Of a stretch of 64,000 bases of DNA, positions 41,470 through 53,542 are shown in pieces. The DNA is taken from contig OX388317.1 in the NCBI GenBank assembly GCA_947579605.1, positions 26,245,384-26,309,383 of the forward strand, read 5' to 3'. Under the pieces are notes generated by a model. The model saw only the letters and a program-made list of their open reading frames with translations. It searched no databases and was not told where the DNA came from. The translations under genes and the position numbers were made by a program. This DNA comes from Athripsodes cinereus. Taxonomy: Eukaryota > Arthropoda > Insecta > Trichoptera > Leptoceridae. Position 1 is the stretch's first letter. Every line of letters starts with the position of its first letter.

Positions 41470-43295
41470 ATAGTTAAAACTTAATATAATTTCCACTTTG
41501 CATTTTCAAAACAATCCTTATCTATAATACTTAGCTACTTACTGCTAACCTTTTTCTCTCTACTACTAACCTTTTTCTCTCTACTGCTGGATAAAGGCCA
41601 CTAAACTCTTCCATACTTTTCAACCTCGAGCAACACGAATCCACTATTTTCCCATTATCGCGATATTTAGATCAGACAACTTATTTTCATTCTTGAGAAA
41701 TGAAAACTTTATCTTGCGATGAGGAAGACAAAAAAGATGATATAAGCATGAACATGTAGAAAAAATGAGCCCAATCAAACTATTCTACATCGCCCTCCAC
41801 AGCAAACCTATGGGACATCATCCTCTCGGAAGACCATCAAAGTGATATGGTGTTAGTTGGATATCCGCAACGCAAGAAGGCACCTCTGCAAATACAAATC
41901 CTCTGTTCTAAAAAAAGAAAAAGGAGAAAGACATAGGTAGTAAGTTAAAGTTGTATAACAATTGAAAACAAAATAAGCAAGTTTACCGCAAAATATACAA
42001 AGTAAACAATATTTTGTTAGTAAAAGTAAATTTTAACAATGTAAATCGCATTAAAGTAAAAACAGTTATTTTAAACATGATAAACAAATGTGTTATTATA
42101 CAACAGCTCCCACATGTAATGTATGTATAATAATAATAACAGTGTTTGTATGTAAAAAGTATGATACCTACAAAATAATAATATATAATGTTAATGCTAT
42201 GTAATAAATGTATTATCTTAAGTAAACTATACTTTGTTGAATCCGCCCGGAACTCGATGCAATATATTATAATCATTATTTCAATATATTATACATACTA
42301 GCCTAAAAACATGACCAAACTCAACCAACATTTTCTATTTTTTTCGTTATTTATTGACAACATCATGTACCTATTTATTTATTAATTTATTTTCATTATC
42401 CTTAGGCCCTTACTATATAGGCGCTTGGACTCGTCACACATATAACATTCATCACATATTTCATATGTTATAAAGTAATTCATAAAACGATTCATAAAAA
42501 AAATAGGTTAAATATTAGTGTTTTTGTAGTTGCGAATGTAAATAGTCCGGATCTACAACGTCAAATATTCAAAAATTACACAAAAAGAACAATAATTACC
42601 ACAAAAGGCAATCAAATAATTCTATTTATTTAGCATTTCGTCAATTTTGTAGAATGATTTATGTAAACCAAATCCTAGAGGACAGATACGTGTTGAACAC
42701 ACTGAATATGAGAACCTGCATGAGACGAAAAGTGTAGGTATGCAATTATTATAGAAATAAGAAGCACTCGATCATTTCTACCTTCCTCGGAAGGGAAGTG
42801 TTTATTTACATATTTTAATATTTTATACCTTAAATTCAGCAATGAGGTTTGGCACCCATCTTGAATGTATTAATTTTTTGTTTATTTATTTATTTTATTC
42901 TTTTTGCACATCATCATTTACATAACACATTCAACAAACCAACTTACCAACATTTAAAAAATGTGATGATGTACAGTGACGAGATTATCAATATATTAGT
43001 GATTTCTTCCATCTAACCACTTCATATTAAAACAAAACACATTCAAGAATGAGAAAAATCACTTTACAATCCAAAAAGACAAAACAAATCCACGAGCCAC
43101 ACACCCAACACTTTAAAGGGACTAGGAACTACAGGAGGGGGTTAGGAGATGGATGCTGAGAAGATATTTCTTGATAATTAAAAATTGAAATCCAGTAAAA
43201 AATTGATATTTTATGAGAAGAAGATATATTTTTCCAGAAACGAGTACCTACCACATACTGAGAACGAGTGAAATTTGTATAGGAGTTGCCAAATC
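41470..43295. other. AT-rich stretch with traces of LINE ends
   Basis: Near 41565-41610 'tctactgctggataaaggcc' is a typical RTE-like 3' word (minus strand). 41780-41890 vaguely reads as a reverse transcriptase end. Nothing else recognised. Confidence 0.4.
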
Positions 43296-43299
43296 GGCA

Positions 43300-43382
43300 T
43301 GGAGAAGTCGGCTTGCATGTTTATTATATACATCTGACCTACTTTCTACCCCAGTTATGGGATATGTTGTGATGGTGTAGTT
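43300..43382 (-). repeat. Family X repeat
   Basis: The minus strand gives CTACACCATCACAACATATC and CCATAACTGGGGTAG, then 'ataataaacatgcaagc'. Confidence 0.6.
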
Positions 43383-43384
43383 TA

Positions 43385-44730
43385 GTGTAAAATATTTCAG
43401 CATAATAATCTATAATTGATATTATTGCACAAATATACTGACCTACGAACAACCTTAAATATATTTAGTATAAAATGATTTTAAATAAAATATATTATAT
43501 TATTTTAGCCTTGTAATAAAAGTACCTTCAAAGAGATTGTGCAATGAGGCTGTTAATCACTCATAGACTAAAGTGTTCCGTTTGAAATGATCTGATTGTA
43601 CTAGAATAACTTTATCTCCGTTTTAATCTCTCGTTATGAGTTAGGAACATACAAATTTAACAACTGACATAAAATATTATAAATGGTTTAATTAACCTTC
43701 TTTTAAATTCGCTATCGATCCTGGATGTCTTATTCGTGGATAATGTTGAATGACCTTTTAATATGACTCACTTATTATCTCTGGACTCTCACAAAACATA
43801 TAAAAAAATATATTTCCAGTTTACATAAGATCGAACAGAATTATACTAAAATATTTTTATTTTATTATTATTTACATATTTAAGTGCATTTTATAGAGAT
43901 TTTTTAAATTACTGGTTGGTTCAAAAGACTAAGTATTAAGTAAATAGCCTTTTTCATAAAAATTTCTTGTACGTACTCGTATTTTTATGAATGACGTTTA
44001 TTACGTACACAAAAAAAAACATTTTATTCGTTCAATCCAATTTTTTTTAAATTAAATCAAACAATTCAATGGAATATTGTCTTGAGTTTAGAAAATTTCC
44101 TTGCTTTTAGAAAATCAGTTCTCTTCAATATTGAGTTAGAGAATTTTTTTCTTCAATAAAGATAGTTTCGAGAATTTTAATTCTTCTATAACGAAATGCC
44201 TTCTTAATTTGAGAAATAGTTTCTTGTCACGAGGAAGACAAACATCTTAGGTTAAGAAAATAATTCTTCTCTTAATTGATTGAGTTAACTTTATTTTGTT
44301 AAATACCATATTAATTTATGTAAAAAAATAGTTTAAAATTTTACAATATTTCAATAAATCTTTAGTTTGAAAATATTTTACTTTGACACTGACTGACAAG
44401 TGCCTTTAAGAAAATATATTCTGACACATATTTAGGTAGATACAACAATTTGCACTTGCAATAAAATTATTAGAGGATTGGTATGTTAATAAGATAGTGT
44501 GCGTTATAAAGTCTTATATGTTTATAAAGTCGTGACAAATAAAAATATTTCCATTAATATCGGCTGTAGTTATAATGTTATTACTGCGCAGAGTGTGATA
44601 TATAGAAGGTCACCATCACACCACAGGGCAATGTGGAAGCACGAACTTCATCTCTCATCACACTTCATCAAACAGAATATGTACCTTACTAATTAACTTG
44701 CAATAAGTACCATACTAATACTACTACTAC
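43385..44730. other. AT-rich stretch, nothing recognised
   Basis: No supported feature; the 65-codon frame at 44499 has no motif. Confidence 0.5.
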
Positions 44731-44734
44731 TGTG

Positions 44735-44885
44735 CCATCATGGCTTATCATACAAGTGGGGTAGCCAGCTTACCAGCCGTATGTAATAAACATGTAGTCT
44801 GTTTTCTCTGATAGATCTATTTGGCGTTCCGTTCTCTCTGCCTACCCAACTTGGGACACGGCGTGAGGGTATAGTATAGTACTGT
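44735..44885 (+). repeat. Family X joined to a CCC-GGG hairpin tail
   Basis: Family X words (44735-44810: 'ggggtagccagcttaccagc', 'taataaacatgtagtctg') are followed by 'ggcgttccgttctctctgcc' and 'cccaacttgggacacggcgtgag'. The second part is the 3' UTR of the 'HMERM' LINE family. Confidence 0.65.
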
Positions 44886-45062
44886 CTTCTCTGTGCTAAT
44901 AAAAAAAAATTTCATTCATAACGATATCTTGTTGAGGAACTCATTGAGATGGTAGGCCCCAATGTCAGATATCTGTCAAATATAGTTTTCTATGGAGGAA
45001 AATTGTTGCTACAATAATATTATTAGGATTTTTTGGCGAAATATTTTTTTCTTTTTTTATTT

Positions 45063-45295
45063 GCAAAAATAAAATAAAACCGCCAAAAACAAAATCTAAT
45101 TCAAATATAAAAATAAAATAAAACCAGCAAAAATAAAATCCAACTCGAATATAAACTTCAGAAAATTTGTATTCTTTAGGAAGTTTGTATTCGAATTAGA
45201 TTTTATTTTTGCTGGTTTTATTTTATTTTTGCCGGCAAAAATAAAATAATACCAGCAAAAATAAAATCTAACTCGAATGTAAACTTTGCCGGTGT
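45063..45295. repeat. Mosaic of direct and inverted 50-bp repeats
   Basis: The word 'aataaaataaaaccagcaaaaataaaatc' plus 'aactcgaatataaactt' occurs in plus orientation near 45063-45112 and 45108-45158, in minus orientation near 45178-45235, and again in plus near 45237-45287. The inverted pair can form a long cruciform. Confidence 0.8.
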
Positions 45296-45644
45296 CGAAA
45301 AACTTGGTGCCCAAAAATAGTTAAACGTGGTGACCAAAAAATAATTGTACATATGGCAACAATTCCGTGAACATTACTTTTTCAATGAAATCTCACATTT
45401 GGCAACAGTAGGGCCTACCATCTCATATATGTAGTGCCAAATCATTTAATATACATTTTTGGTGACGATGATAGCTGGGATTTATCTTCTACGTCTTTTT
45501 TAAGCACAGAGAAGACTTTCTCTACATAATAAAATAATGCATACCGTAGGCTGTTCTATATATAGAACACATAAAAGACAGTGTGTAATTTCATTATGAA
45601 TGTTCAAGTGAAGAAAATTATACTACTAATAATACAACTACAAC

Positions 45645-45785
45645 TATACCATCACAATGTATCTCACATGGGTAACCAGCTGACCAGCTGCATGTAATAA
45701 ACATGCAAGCTGTCCTCTCCCTGCCAACAAAAAACTTAGACATTTAGGATGGATGGCCAACCTCATCGCTGAATTTTAGATATAT
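45645..45785 (+). repeat. Family X repeat
   Basis: 'accatcacaatgtatctcac', 'gcatgtaataaacatgcaag', 'ctgtcctctccctgccaac' and 'ggatggccaacctcatcgc'. Confidence 0.7.
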
Positions 45786-46249
45786 CATTAATTTATTAAT
45801 AATTCAAGAGTTTTTGTGTTTACGCTGTGGAAATCCATTTTAATTTTATTAAATAAAATAAAATATAAAAATATATTATTGAGCACTGTTTAATCTCCAC
45901 TATGTTAGGTTAGATACCGAACGTTTTCGCCTTTACTTGTCGGCATCTTCAGGGAAACTGAAATCTAAAAATTGTGAGAGCTGTTCATTAATTTATTTTT
46001 TTTCGTTAAGTATATTAGTATTCATTGCTACTTCTGTGTTTTCTATTTTCATTATTATTGTTATTTTAATATGTATGAAAACCGAATGGGGTTTGATAAG
46101 ATTAATTTAGCTTGATGTTTGGACACTAACTTAAAAATAGGACATTTCATTGAGTACTCCTTGTCATTGTTTAATATTTAACTGTGTTGGATATGTATGT
46201 ATTATCTGTAGTGTTCTGTTGATTGGATAATTTAAAAAAAAAAAATTGA

Positions 46250-46360
46250 ATACCTGCGTTTTACAGGACGTTCGAAAACTTACGGAATAAAGTGTGAGAT
46301 CAATTCTTTGCTGGGTGCTCCACGGACCAATCTTATTAATATTTTGTATAATTTCTCGAT
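46250..46360 (+). repeat. Family X, distal part
   Basis: 'cctgcgttttacaggacg', 'cgaaaacttacggaa' and 'ctgggtgctccacgga' match 55145-55230 and 56090-56150. Confidence 0.55.
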
Positions 46361-46810
46361 AAATGTAGGTTTGCAGGACGTTTCATCAATATACCGACGA
46401 TATGTATATTGAAATAACTAAGTTGTACCTACCTACTACATTCTTATATTAATTTAAAAAACGAAGGCTGCTGCTCTAAGAATCTCATCCACAGGCATAT
46501 AGGAGTACCACAAACCACTCATACATATTTTATATATAGAAGTGCAATTATTAATTATATTTGTATCATATTGCCTTAAGACAGCATTTTACAGTTGAAT
46601 GCAATTAATCAGTTTAATAATTTCAACTGTAAAATTGACGGCACTAATGCAAATAACACCATTTCATAATAATTTATTTGTTTACTTTATTCAATTAATT
46701 TTACATGAGAGTTAATATTAATTTACCATCAGTAGTCAAGGTACTATCACATATGCCTCTCACTAATATTTATTTCTTGAAATTTAAAAAGTACACGGAA
46801 AAATATGTAG
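46361..46810. other. AT-rich stretch, nothing recognised
   Basis: A small inverted repeat 'tcaatata...tatattga' near 46386-46412; otherwise nothing. Confidence 0.5.
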
Positions 46811-46815
46811 GTATG

Positions 46816-47075
46816 TATGTTGGATGATTTGTTCGGTATCGTTTAATAAAGCATTCATCTCAAGGGCACGAGAAACTTTGTTGGAAGAGCTTTGTCTTAA
46901 TTTTGCTCTTAAAAGTTGTTGTTGATTGGTTTTTAGGAGGATCCTCGGAGAATCAGTTACAGATGACGAGTCCTGCGACACCAAAAACCCTATCATTAAA
47001 ACAGGGCTTGTTTGGTTTATGGATTTCGTCCATAATACTGGTGGATGTTTTTGCTGAGCGTAGCACGCATGCACG
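46816..47075 (-). pseudogene. CR1-like ORF2 C-terminal fragment
   Basis: The minus strand reads NKPCFNDRVFGVAGLVICN, a stop, then SEDPPKNQSTTTFKSKIKTK and LF. Same family as 30205-30460, diverged, both 5'-truncated. Confidence 0.7.
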
Positions 47076-47079
47076 TAAT

Positions 47080-48380
47080 TGGTTTGATGAAAGGAAAATT
47101 AAAGTCCAAATTTATCTTTCAGATTTTCATACAGTTAAAAGAAAAGACTTATCCCTATTTCTTCCTTTCTTTTTTCTAACAAAACTTATGGTATTTCCAC
47201 TAATGGGAGATGTAATGGCAAAGATCAACAAATTTTATGTAGAATGAATAAATTGATAACGGGATTGGATTAATTGAAACAAAAATTTCGTTTTACTATA
47301 GTAGACACGTCTTTCCACTTCTTTGGTCATTATCAATCTAGATTGATAACTTTATTATCTAGCACATACAGATATAAGCGTTGATTCAACTTAATGCCTA
47401 AATTAAATTATTCCTTATTAATGACAATATTTATATTCCTTACAAATATCACATTTTTAATATATGCACCATAGAAAAACAAATGAAAATAATATACTTT
47501 TGATTCTACTGAGAAAATACAGTTGATTGTAAGAGTTTCAATTAAATAAGGGCTTAATTTAGATTTGTCTACATAGGTGACGAGATCAATGCGCAAGTTC
47601 TTTGTGAATTAAACACATAAAAAGTAGGAATATTATATTATAGCTTTCTTTTTTTTATTTTTGCTAACTTCAAAAGCTCTATTGTTTTGTATCTCATTTG
47701 TATTTCTGCCACAACACAGCCCTATGGCTAGTGTGGAAGACATTTTTTTGTGATTGTATTAAGTATGTTCAACTGTGTTATAATGAAAATGTAAAGACGA
47801 TATTATTATTTGAATAAATTATTATTATTATTATTATATCCAAAATATATAAATAAGATAATTACTAACATATTGCCACAATATTTCTAAACAATACATT
47901 CTCAGGTGAAAAAAAAAATAATATATAATATAGCGATTATGAAAACATCTTAATTACAAGTAAATTACTAAATAATACAATATATCAAATTAACAATAAT
48001 ATCTCACAAAAATATGTTGACACAACCTCTCTGCGCCATGCGAATGTAACAATATTATTATAATTATTTTTATAAGCGACCTGGTAGGTACCTAATTGAT
48101 GATAAATGTGGCCGCTGATTTTATTTTGTTTTAAACAATTACCTATTAATTACCTAATTAAGATTGCGTATTTAATAGGTATGGTTCACGTTGAGTAAAT
48201 GAAAACATCTATGCTTATGTCTGATATACATAAGTTTAATTGATTGAATTGATTTTGATTTTTGTATGGCTTCGGCTTGTATTGATTTTCTTAGCTAAAT
48301 TGCTGCGTTCAATAGTCACTTCAAATCAAATCCTTGGTTCCCCTCCAGAAAGCCACTGCACTACCTCTGGGGTCGTGCAA
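47080..48380. other. AT-rich stretch, nothing recognised
   Basis: No supported gene; (ATT)n near 47815-47840. Confidence 0.5.
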
Positions 48381-48384
48381 GCGT

Positions 48385-49228
48385 GCTTTTCTTCACGTTG
48401 CGAAAACTCACTCGAGGAATGTGGGGACTTAAGAGCCGGGCTGTGAAGACTATATACAGGGGAACGTATGTGCCTCAAATCACATACGCTGCTCGGGTTT
48501 GGTCGCACAGGTTGTCTGTGGGTACCGTATCCCTCGCTGTGCTTAGAGGTCAGAGGCTTTCCCTGCTCGCGGTAACGGGTGCCTCCCGAACGGCTGCAAG
48601 TGATGGCCTTCCAGTTATTGCTGGTGTCTTACCGGCAGATCTTGAAATTTTAGATTGTGTAGCTCGACGGGGTGTCAGGGCTGGAAGACGTGTGGAACAT
48701 CTCGGTATACCTGTTGAAGCAGGAACCGGGATAAGGGATATATCTAGGGCAATCGGCAGGATTCGTGAGAGGACAATGAGTGTTTGGCAAGACAGATGGA
48801 CTACTGGAAGAACGGGTAGACTTGTCTACAAGTTCTTTCCAGATGTCCGTGAAAGACTGAGAATGAGCTTCTTGTCCCTTGATCATTTCTCTGTACAACT
48901 TATCACTGGACATGGTCGAATGAGAGGTAAACTTTTTGAGTCAGCATTGACCGATAATCCATGGTGCATATGTGGGACAGGAGCTCAATATGCGGAACAT
49001 ATCCTTAGGGAATGTCCTTTGATGATGGATGCAAGAGAGGAAATGATTCTGGGTATGACTGTTGACACTCCTCGACCCATCTGGTTTGAGGAAGTGTATT
49101 TAAATGCCACAAACGCTTCACACTTTAAGACATTCGTGGATGTGTGGGTATCAAGATGGGACCTGCTACGTCAGCCGGGTCCTCCGCCCACTGACGTGGT
49201 AGGATCGGAGATGCCAACACTGGCATAG
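48385..49228 (+). pseudogene. R1-type retrotransposon ORF2, C-terminal 280 residues
   Basis: An unbroken frame with the thumb-to-C-terminus text of R1-clade LINEs: GLKSRAVKTIYRGTYVPQIT, YAARVW, AVTGASRTAASDGLPVIAGV, then DRWTTGRTGRLVYKFFPDVR, ITGHGRMRGKL, and the knuckle CICGTGAQYAEHILREC. The codon use is less AT-rich than its surroundings. Endonuclease and catalytic RT parts are missing, so this is a 5'-truncated insertion, yet it has no stop, which implies youth. Members of this clade often insert in rDNA or telomeric repeats; here it lies elsewhere. Confidence 0.88.
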
Positions 49229-49276
49229 TGGTATTGAGCTAGAGAGAATTAAAATTTTAATAAATCGTCACCTAAA

Positions 49277-49312
49277 CGGATAAATAGGAGTCCTTGGACT
49301 CCTATTTATCCG
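49277..49312 (+). promoter_or_regulatory. Perfect 17-bp hairpin in the R1-type 3' UTR
   Basis: cggataaataggagtcc (49277-49293), loop tt, then ggactcctatttatccg (49296-49312), with 'aataaagttatttcaa' directly after. It may be a 3' structure recognised by the reverse transcriptase. Confidence 0.85.
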
Positions 49313-49319
49313 AGAAATA

Positions 49320-49925
49320 AAGTTATTTCAACATGCCTCTGGGGTCGATAAATATGATATATTAGAGCTGTAATTTAATAGACCAACATTCAGTTAAAAG
49401 TGCAATCAGATTCTATCAATAATATTAGATCCCCAAAAATGGTTACTTCTATGGTGAATTTTTCTCGATTGATGGACCTAATATCGTGTCAATGATCATG
49501 GCGGAATTGGTTAACATTGTCTATGGATACCGAAAGTGATCACTAATGCCAGCCTAGAGCCAAACCGTAAGCGTTGGAACATCTTTTTCACTTATTCCAG
49601 TTAGATTTTGCACCATGTTACATTATGTAAATATGGTTCTCCAATCAAGATGTCTGTTTGGTTTTGTCATCTGTGCGTTGTCCCCAAATCTAGTTAAACC
49701 ATAAAAAACTAGTAAATATTTAAAACATTTATCAAAGTATTGACAAATTGACGGTTTGTTGTCTCTGCCTACCTCTCTAGGAATTTTGGCGTTAAACCTG
49801 CACAGTAAAAAATGTACATTAAGCATGCATTATGTCAAGCATTAAATTGATTCCTCTGCAAACAATAAATAAACATAACTCTTTAATAATACAAGCTACT
49901 GCTACTACTACTACACTATATCTAA
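49320..49925. other. AT-rich stretch with a trace of a LINE tail
   Basis: 'gttgtctctgcctacctctctaggaattttggcg' near 49758-49792 is a typical LINE or SINE end word. Otherwise nothing. Confidence 0.45.
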
Positions 49926-49929
49926 TGAG

Positions 49930-50724
49930 TTACAATCCATTGGATTGGTCTGCAACGAGTTTGGACTTTCTTCTCCACTCCTCCCTATTCTCAGCCAGTC
50001 TCTTCAACTCCATGTATGAGCCACAGCTCATGTCTCTCTTCAGTTGGTCCATATAGGCGTCTCTCGGTCGGCCTCTGCCATTTGTGCCTTCGGTCCTGCC
50101 CTCTGCGATTGCGATGAGCAGTCCTGGGTGCCTGATGTTGTGGCCAATCCAGTTAGCTCGTTGTTGGCTGATTCTTTTGAGGAGTTGCCTTTTTTCGCCA
50201 ACCCTGGTTAACACTTCTTCGATTTCGACGTGTTCCGACCAATGAATCTTCAGCATGCGTCTATAGCACCACATTTCAAATGCCGCTAACCGTCCGCTTT
50301 CACTCTTGCTGATGGTCCACGTCTCGCACCCATATAGCAAAATGCTCCACACAAAGGCTTTAGTGAGATTCTTCCTTAAATCAATATTAGGGGATTCTAA
50401 TATTTTGGATTTTTTGTTAAAGGCAATTCGTGCATGGTTTATTGTGCTCACAATTTCTGATTTGGAGCGTCCGTCCTGGTTTATTCTGCTGCCTAAGTAC
50501 ATGAATTCTCTTACTTGTTTGATGCTCACTCCATTTATGGCAATTTTCGCAGTCGCTTCCTCCCTTCCAACGACCATACATTTTGTTTTGTCTTTATTTA
50601 TTTTCATGTTGTACTTTGACAACAGTATACTTTCCATTTTTCCTAAGGCTTCGTTCAGCTCCATCTCAGGGTCTGCGAGCAGTGCTATGTCGTCAGCATA
50701 TCTAATCATGTCGACCTTTTTCCC
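49930..50724 (-). pseudogene. 5'-truncated LINE ORF2, 'WIGHNIRHP' family (about 260 aa)
   Basis: The frame starts at the catalytic YADD (MIRYADDIALLADPEMELNE) and runs through KCMVVGREE, FMYLGSRINQDGRSKSEIV, LLYGCETWTISKSESGRLAA, FEMWCYRRMLKIHWSEHV to NWIGHNIRHPG and GRGRPRDAYMDQLKRDMSCG. It is open to the end, with AT-poor codons. The upstream part of the polymerase is missing; family X starts a few bases beyond. It probably belongs to an RTE-like group. Confidence 0.85.
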
Positions 50725-50732
50725 AGTATACT

Positions 50733-50930
50733 ATCACAGCATATCCCACACGTGAGGTAGCCAGCAGAGCGTCACATTAGATGTCTTCCTCGTCCCAACA
50801 ATAAATAAAGACATTCAAGAAGGGTGGCAAACCTCATCATTGAATTCAAGGTGTGAAATGTGAAATATTTTTCCAGCACCTGCCTTTTACAGGACACTCA
50901 AAATCTCTCTCCAATAATACAATAAATAAC
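50733..50930 (+). repeat. Family X repeat (long copy)
   Basis: 'atcacagcatatcccacacg', 'gaggtagccagcagag', 'gggtggcaaacctcatc', 'ctgccttttacaggacactc' in order. It truncates the neighbouring LINE. Confidence 0.75.
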
Positions 50931-51295
50931 TGATTTTAAGTGGTACCTATTATCTGTTTACCAGCTCAATACATTATATTATGAAAATACACAAATAAAC
51001 TATATTTCTATTATTCACGAAGTACGGAAGCTCTTGTAAGAATATATATAATCTCATTCTCATCATTATTTAATGTTTATTGTAAGATCCCTGTTCACTA
51101 AAGCACCAGTTGATTATTCAGCGGTAGGTAGTAATAACGAGTTCCTTTCCTTTTTAAATATTAAAACCACTTCTTGAGAAACAAGAATTGGATTATTAAT
51201 ATTTGACTGATGAGATGGTCCAATGAGAAGTTTATCCAACATAAATTATTACAACTAGAATATCTTAGTTATTTGCGATACGAAGAGGATGATCA
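50931..51295. other. AT-rich stretch, nothing recognised
   Basis: No supported feature. Confidence 0.5.
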
Positions 51296-51299
51296 ACAT

Positions 51300-51365
51300 G
51301 TTTGTTACATTTGGCGAGTCAATAAACTGGTTACCCCGCTTGTGAGAGATGCTGTGATGGTATAA
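51300..51365 (-). repeat. Family X repeat
   Basis: The minus strand gives TATACCATCACAGCATCTC, then GGGGTAACCAG. Confidence 0.55.
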
Positions 51366-51529
51366 ATATATAGCATAAAATAAAACGTTGTAAATGTTGA
51401 CTGAATAAATAACTATTTAACTTGTTAGACTATTTGAATTCTGTTGAGCTCCATACATATGTAATGTAATTATGTAAGTCGTTCTAATTCTAAAAATAAT
51501 TCTAATTATAAATATAATGATGACGATTG

Positions 51530-51790
51530 ACTTCATTTATGGCGCCTTTTCACAGTTTTTAGACCATTTCAAGGGTGTCGGAAACCGTGCAGTATTCAAT
51601 TTACTTCTCAAGGAGGTTTTCAGTTGATTTTTCCTCAGTGCAGCTGGTAGGCTGTCCCATCGTGCAGGCAAAAGCCCAAAATGTTAAATTTAAGCTAAGC
51701 AAGCTATTTATAGCCAATGTCAAAGGTCTTTAAATAGTAAAGTCAATCAGAAAAATCCTTTATCCAGCAGTGGAGAGATGAAGGTTGGCA
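51530..51790 (-). pseudogene. CR1-like ORF2 end and neighbouring LINE tail
   Basis: At 51545-51690 (minus) ARWDSLPAALRKNQLKTSLR then SKLNTARF is readable, followed by a UTR with GACACCCTTGA...GGCGCC. At 51745-51765 'ctttatccagcagtggaga' (plus strand) is an RTE-like tail word from a different element. Confidence 0.6.
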
Positions 51791-52255
51791 GTAAGTAAGT
51801 AAGTAACCGCATAAAGAATAATATTTTCAATATCTTTCCCAAAGTAGACATCGGTATATCTTCTGACGAAGGTCATTGACAAACCATTCATAAATAATAT
51901 TTTATCGCAACAAAATATACAGTTTGAATTACCACAAAGAGCACGTTGTCAAAATCATATACATTATCTTTTTAACCATTAAAACTATTTATTATAATAT
52001 ATTTTCCCAGACAACTTTGGCAACACAAAATCTTTGCGACTTGTTGTCACAACCTTGCTCTGATTTGAGTAATGTAGCCTTTTATATACGATTAATTCAC
52101 TGCGTCGGTGTTAAGGTAGTAAAATTCCATAATGAAATAAAAAAGCAAATGGTTCTTTCCTAGTATATTTTTCTTATTGAGAGAGAGACGTCTTTCAGCT
52201 TACAAGGATATTCTCAATCTGATTAAAAGAAACACAGAAAAAAACACTCAGATCG
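51791..52255. other. AT-rich stretch with a MITE trace
   Basis: 52101-52195 matches the block beside the 38.4-kb foldback ('gcgtcggtgttaaggtagta', 'gagagagagacgtc'). Otherwise nothing. Confidence 0.5.
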
Positions 52256-52261
52256 AGCTAG

Positions 52262-52310
52262 TTTATTTATTTATTTTTATAGTTGTATACGGCGCAAGCC
52301 TTTTACATGT
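52262..52310 (-). repeat. Retroposon tail (hairpin class 3)
   Basis: The minus strand reads AAAAGGCTTGCGCCGTATAC followed by an AAATAAATAAA tail; stem GGC/GCC. Confidence 0.55.
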
Positions 52311-52429
52311 TTAAATATAAGACAAACAACAAAACATATATATACAATACAAATTTACATTAACACGTCGTACAATTAAGAAATAAATCAAGAATTAAAA
52401 ATATTAAAATAATATAAATTATTGAATAT

Positions 52430-52793
52430 AAATAATTAAAATTGTCTTAGAAAGATTTTGGATGTCAGATGGTATGAACATGTTAAAAATGATGCTGTGC
52501 ACCCAGCAGAGACCTGTAATCTCCGTAATAGGAGAGACGATGGTCCTGGCTGGGACATGTTTTGAGAATGCCTAATGATAGTTGGCCAAAAAGAGCACTG
52601 TTCTTCCGTCCGCAGGGGTTCCGTCGGCCCGGGCGTCCCTCTTTCACAATACACCGTTCCTATGACTTTCCACGCAAGGAATGTCGTGGAAAGAGGTGAC
52701 GCAATTGGCACAGAGACGCTCTGAATGGAGGAGGCTGGTTTCTACCCTGTGCTCCCGAGAGGAGCGTTGAGGGCGATGATGATGATGATGATG
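52430..52793 (+). pseudogene. 5'-truncated LINE insertion, 'WLGHVLRM' family (third copy)
   Basis: 'cttagaaagattttggatgtc' through to 'ctcccgagaggagcgttgag' and a (GAT)n tail at 52774-52795. Three internal deletions relative to the copy at 40.7 kb make it the most damaged. The possible duplication attgaatat is at 52421-52429 and 52794-52802. Confidence 0.85.
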
Positions 52794-52802
52794 ATTGAAT
52801 AT

Positions 52803-53093
52803 TGTATTATGGATACTAACATGATGATACACATACATATTATATAAATACAATGCACTTAACACGTATTCATAAATACACAGCTCGGGACAATTTGCTC
52901 TGACTCGGAATAGAATCCGGGATCTTTGGGTTAGTTGGAAGAGATCGCGCCTTTGCGATAAACTCGCCCTCTGTATATTGATTGTATGTAACTTAAATGT
53001 TTACCTTTTATGTAATTGTTTTTTATCAATGTACAGTAAAGAATTAATAAATAAAAGGCAAAAGCGTGACCTCCGCGCCAAACCTACCGCCTA
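52803..53093 (-). mobile_element. SINE family S, interrupted in its tRNA head
   Basis: The body (52803-52865: 'attatggatactaacatg', 'gatacacatacatatt') and part of the head (52890-52928, 'gaatagaatccgggatctt') are separated from the rest of the head (53058-53093, 'aggcaaaagcgtgacctccgcgcc') by an inserted LINE tail. Confidence 0.75.
52929..53057 (+). mobile_element. LINE tail (hairpin class 1) nested in the SINE
   Basis: GGTTAGTTGGAAGAGATCGC, GCCTTTGCGATAAACTCGCC, then 'caatgtacagtaaagaatt' and AATAAATAAAA. Stem ATCGC/GCGAT around GCCTTT. Confidence 0.75.
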
Positions 53094-53209
53094 TAGGTAT
53101 TACCCACGTATTGTGTTACTCATCCCAAAATTGAAGATGGATTATATCTTGAAGTTTTCTCACATTAACTTACATACATTCAGGTGGTACAAGTTTATAT
53201 TATTACTAG

Positions 53210-53542
53210 CTGACCCGGCAAACGTTGTTTTTCCATGTACATTTTTCTTGATTACTATAATATCCCTATTAAAAAATAGGGGTTGATGGTAGAAAAGTGA
53301 AAAATTAGGACTGTATGTATTTTTAATGCCTCACCATATTAAAATAATAATAATACAATTTGTCCAAAAAATAAAAATAAAATCGGGGCAGACCACCTTT
53401 AACTTTTAGGTGTATGAAAAATAGATGTTGGCCGATTCTCAGACCTACCCGATAAGCACACAAAATTTCATCAAAATCGGTCCAGCCGTTTTGGAGGAGT
53501 GTGATAACAAACACTGTGACACGAGAATTTTATATATTAGAT
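53210..53542 (+). mobile_element. RTE-like LINE/SINE 3' end
   Basis: 'ctagctgacccggcaaacg', 'aaaatcggtccagccgtttt', 'gaggagtgtgataacaaac' and the end 'gagaattttatatattagat' form the very common arthropod 3' repeat of RTE-like elements. It ends with ATATATTAGAT and lacks an open frame. Confidence 0.85.

Noticed and set aside
45900..45965. 'acgttttcgcctttacttgtcggcatcttcaggg' as a gene end
   Set aside because: Resembles text seen near retroelement ends but too short to assign.
48240..48446. 68-codon frame before the R1-type fragment
   Set aside because: It overlaps in another frame and shows no R1-type text.
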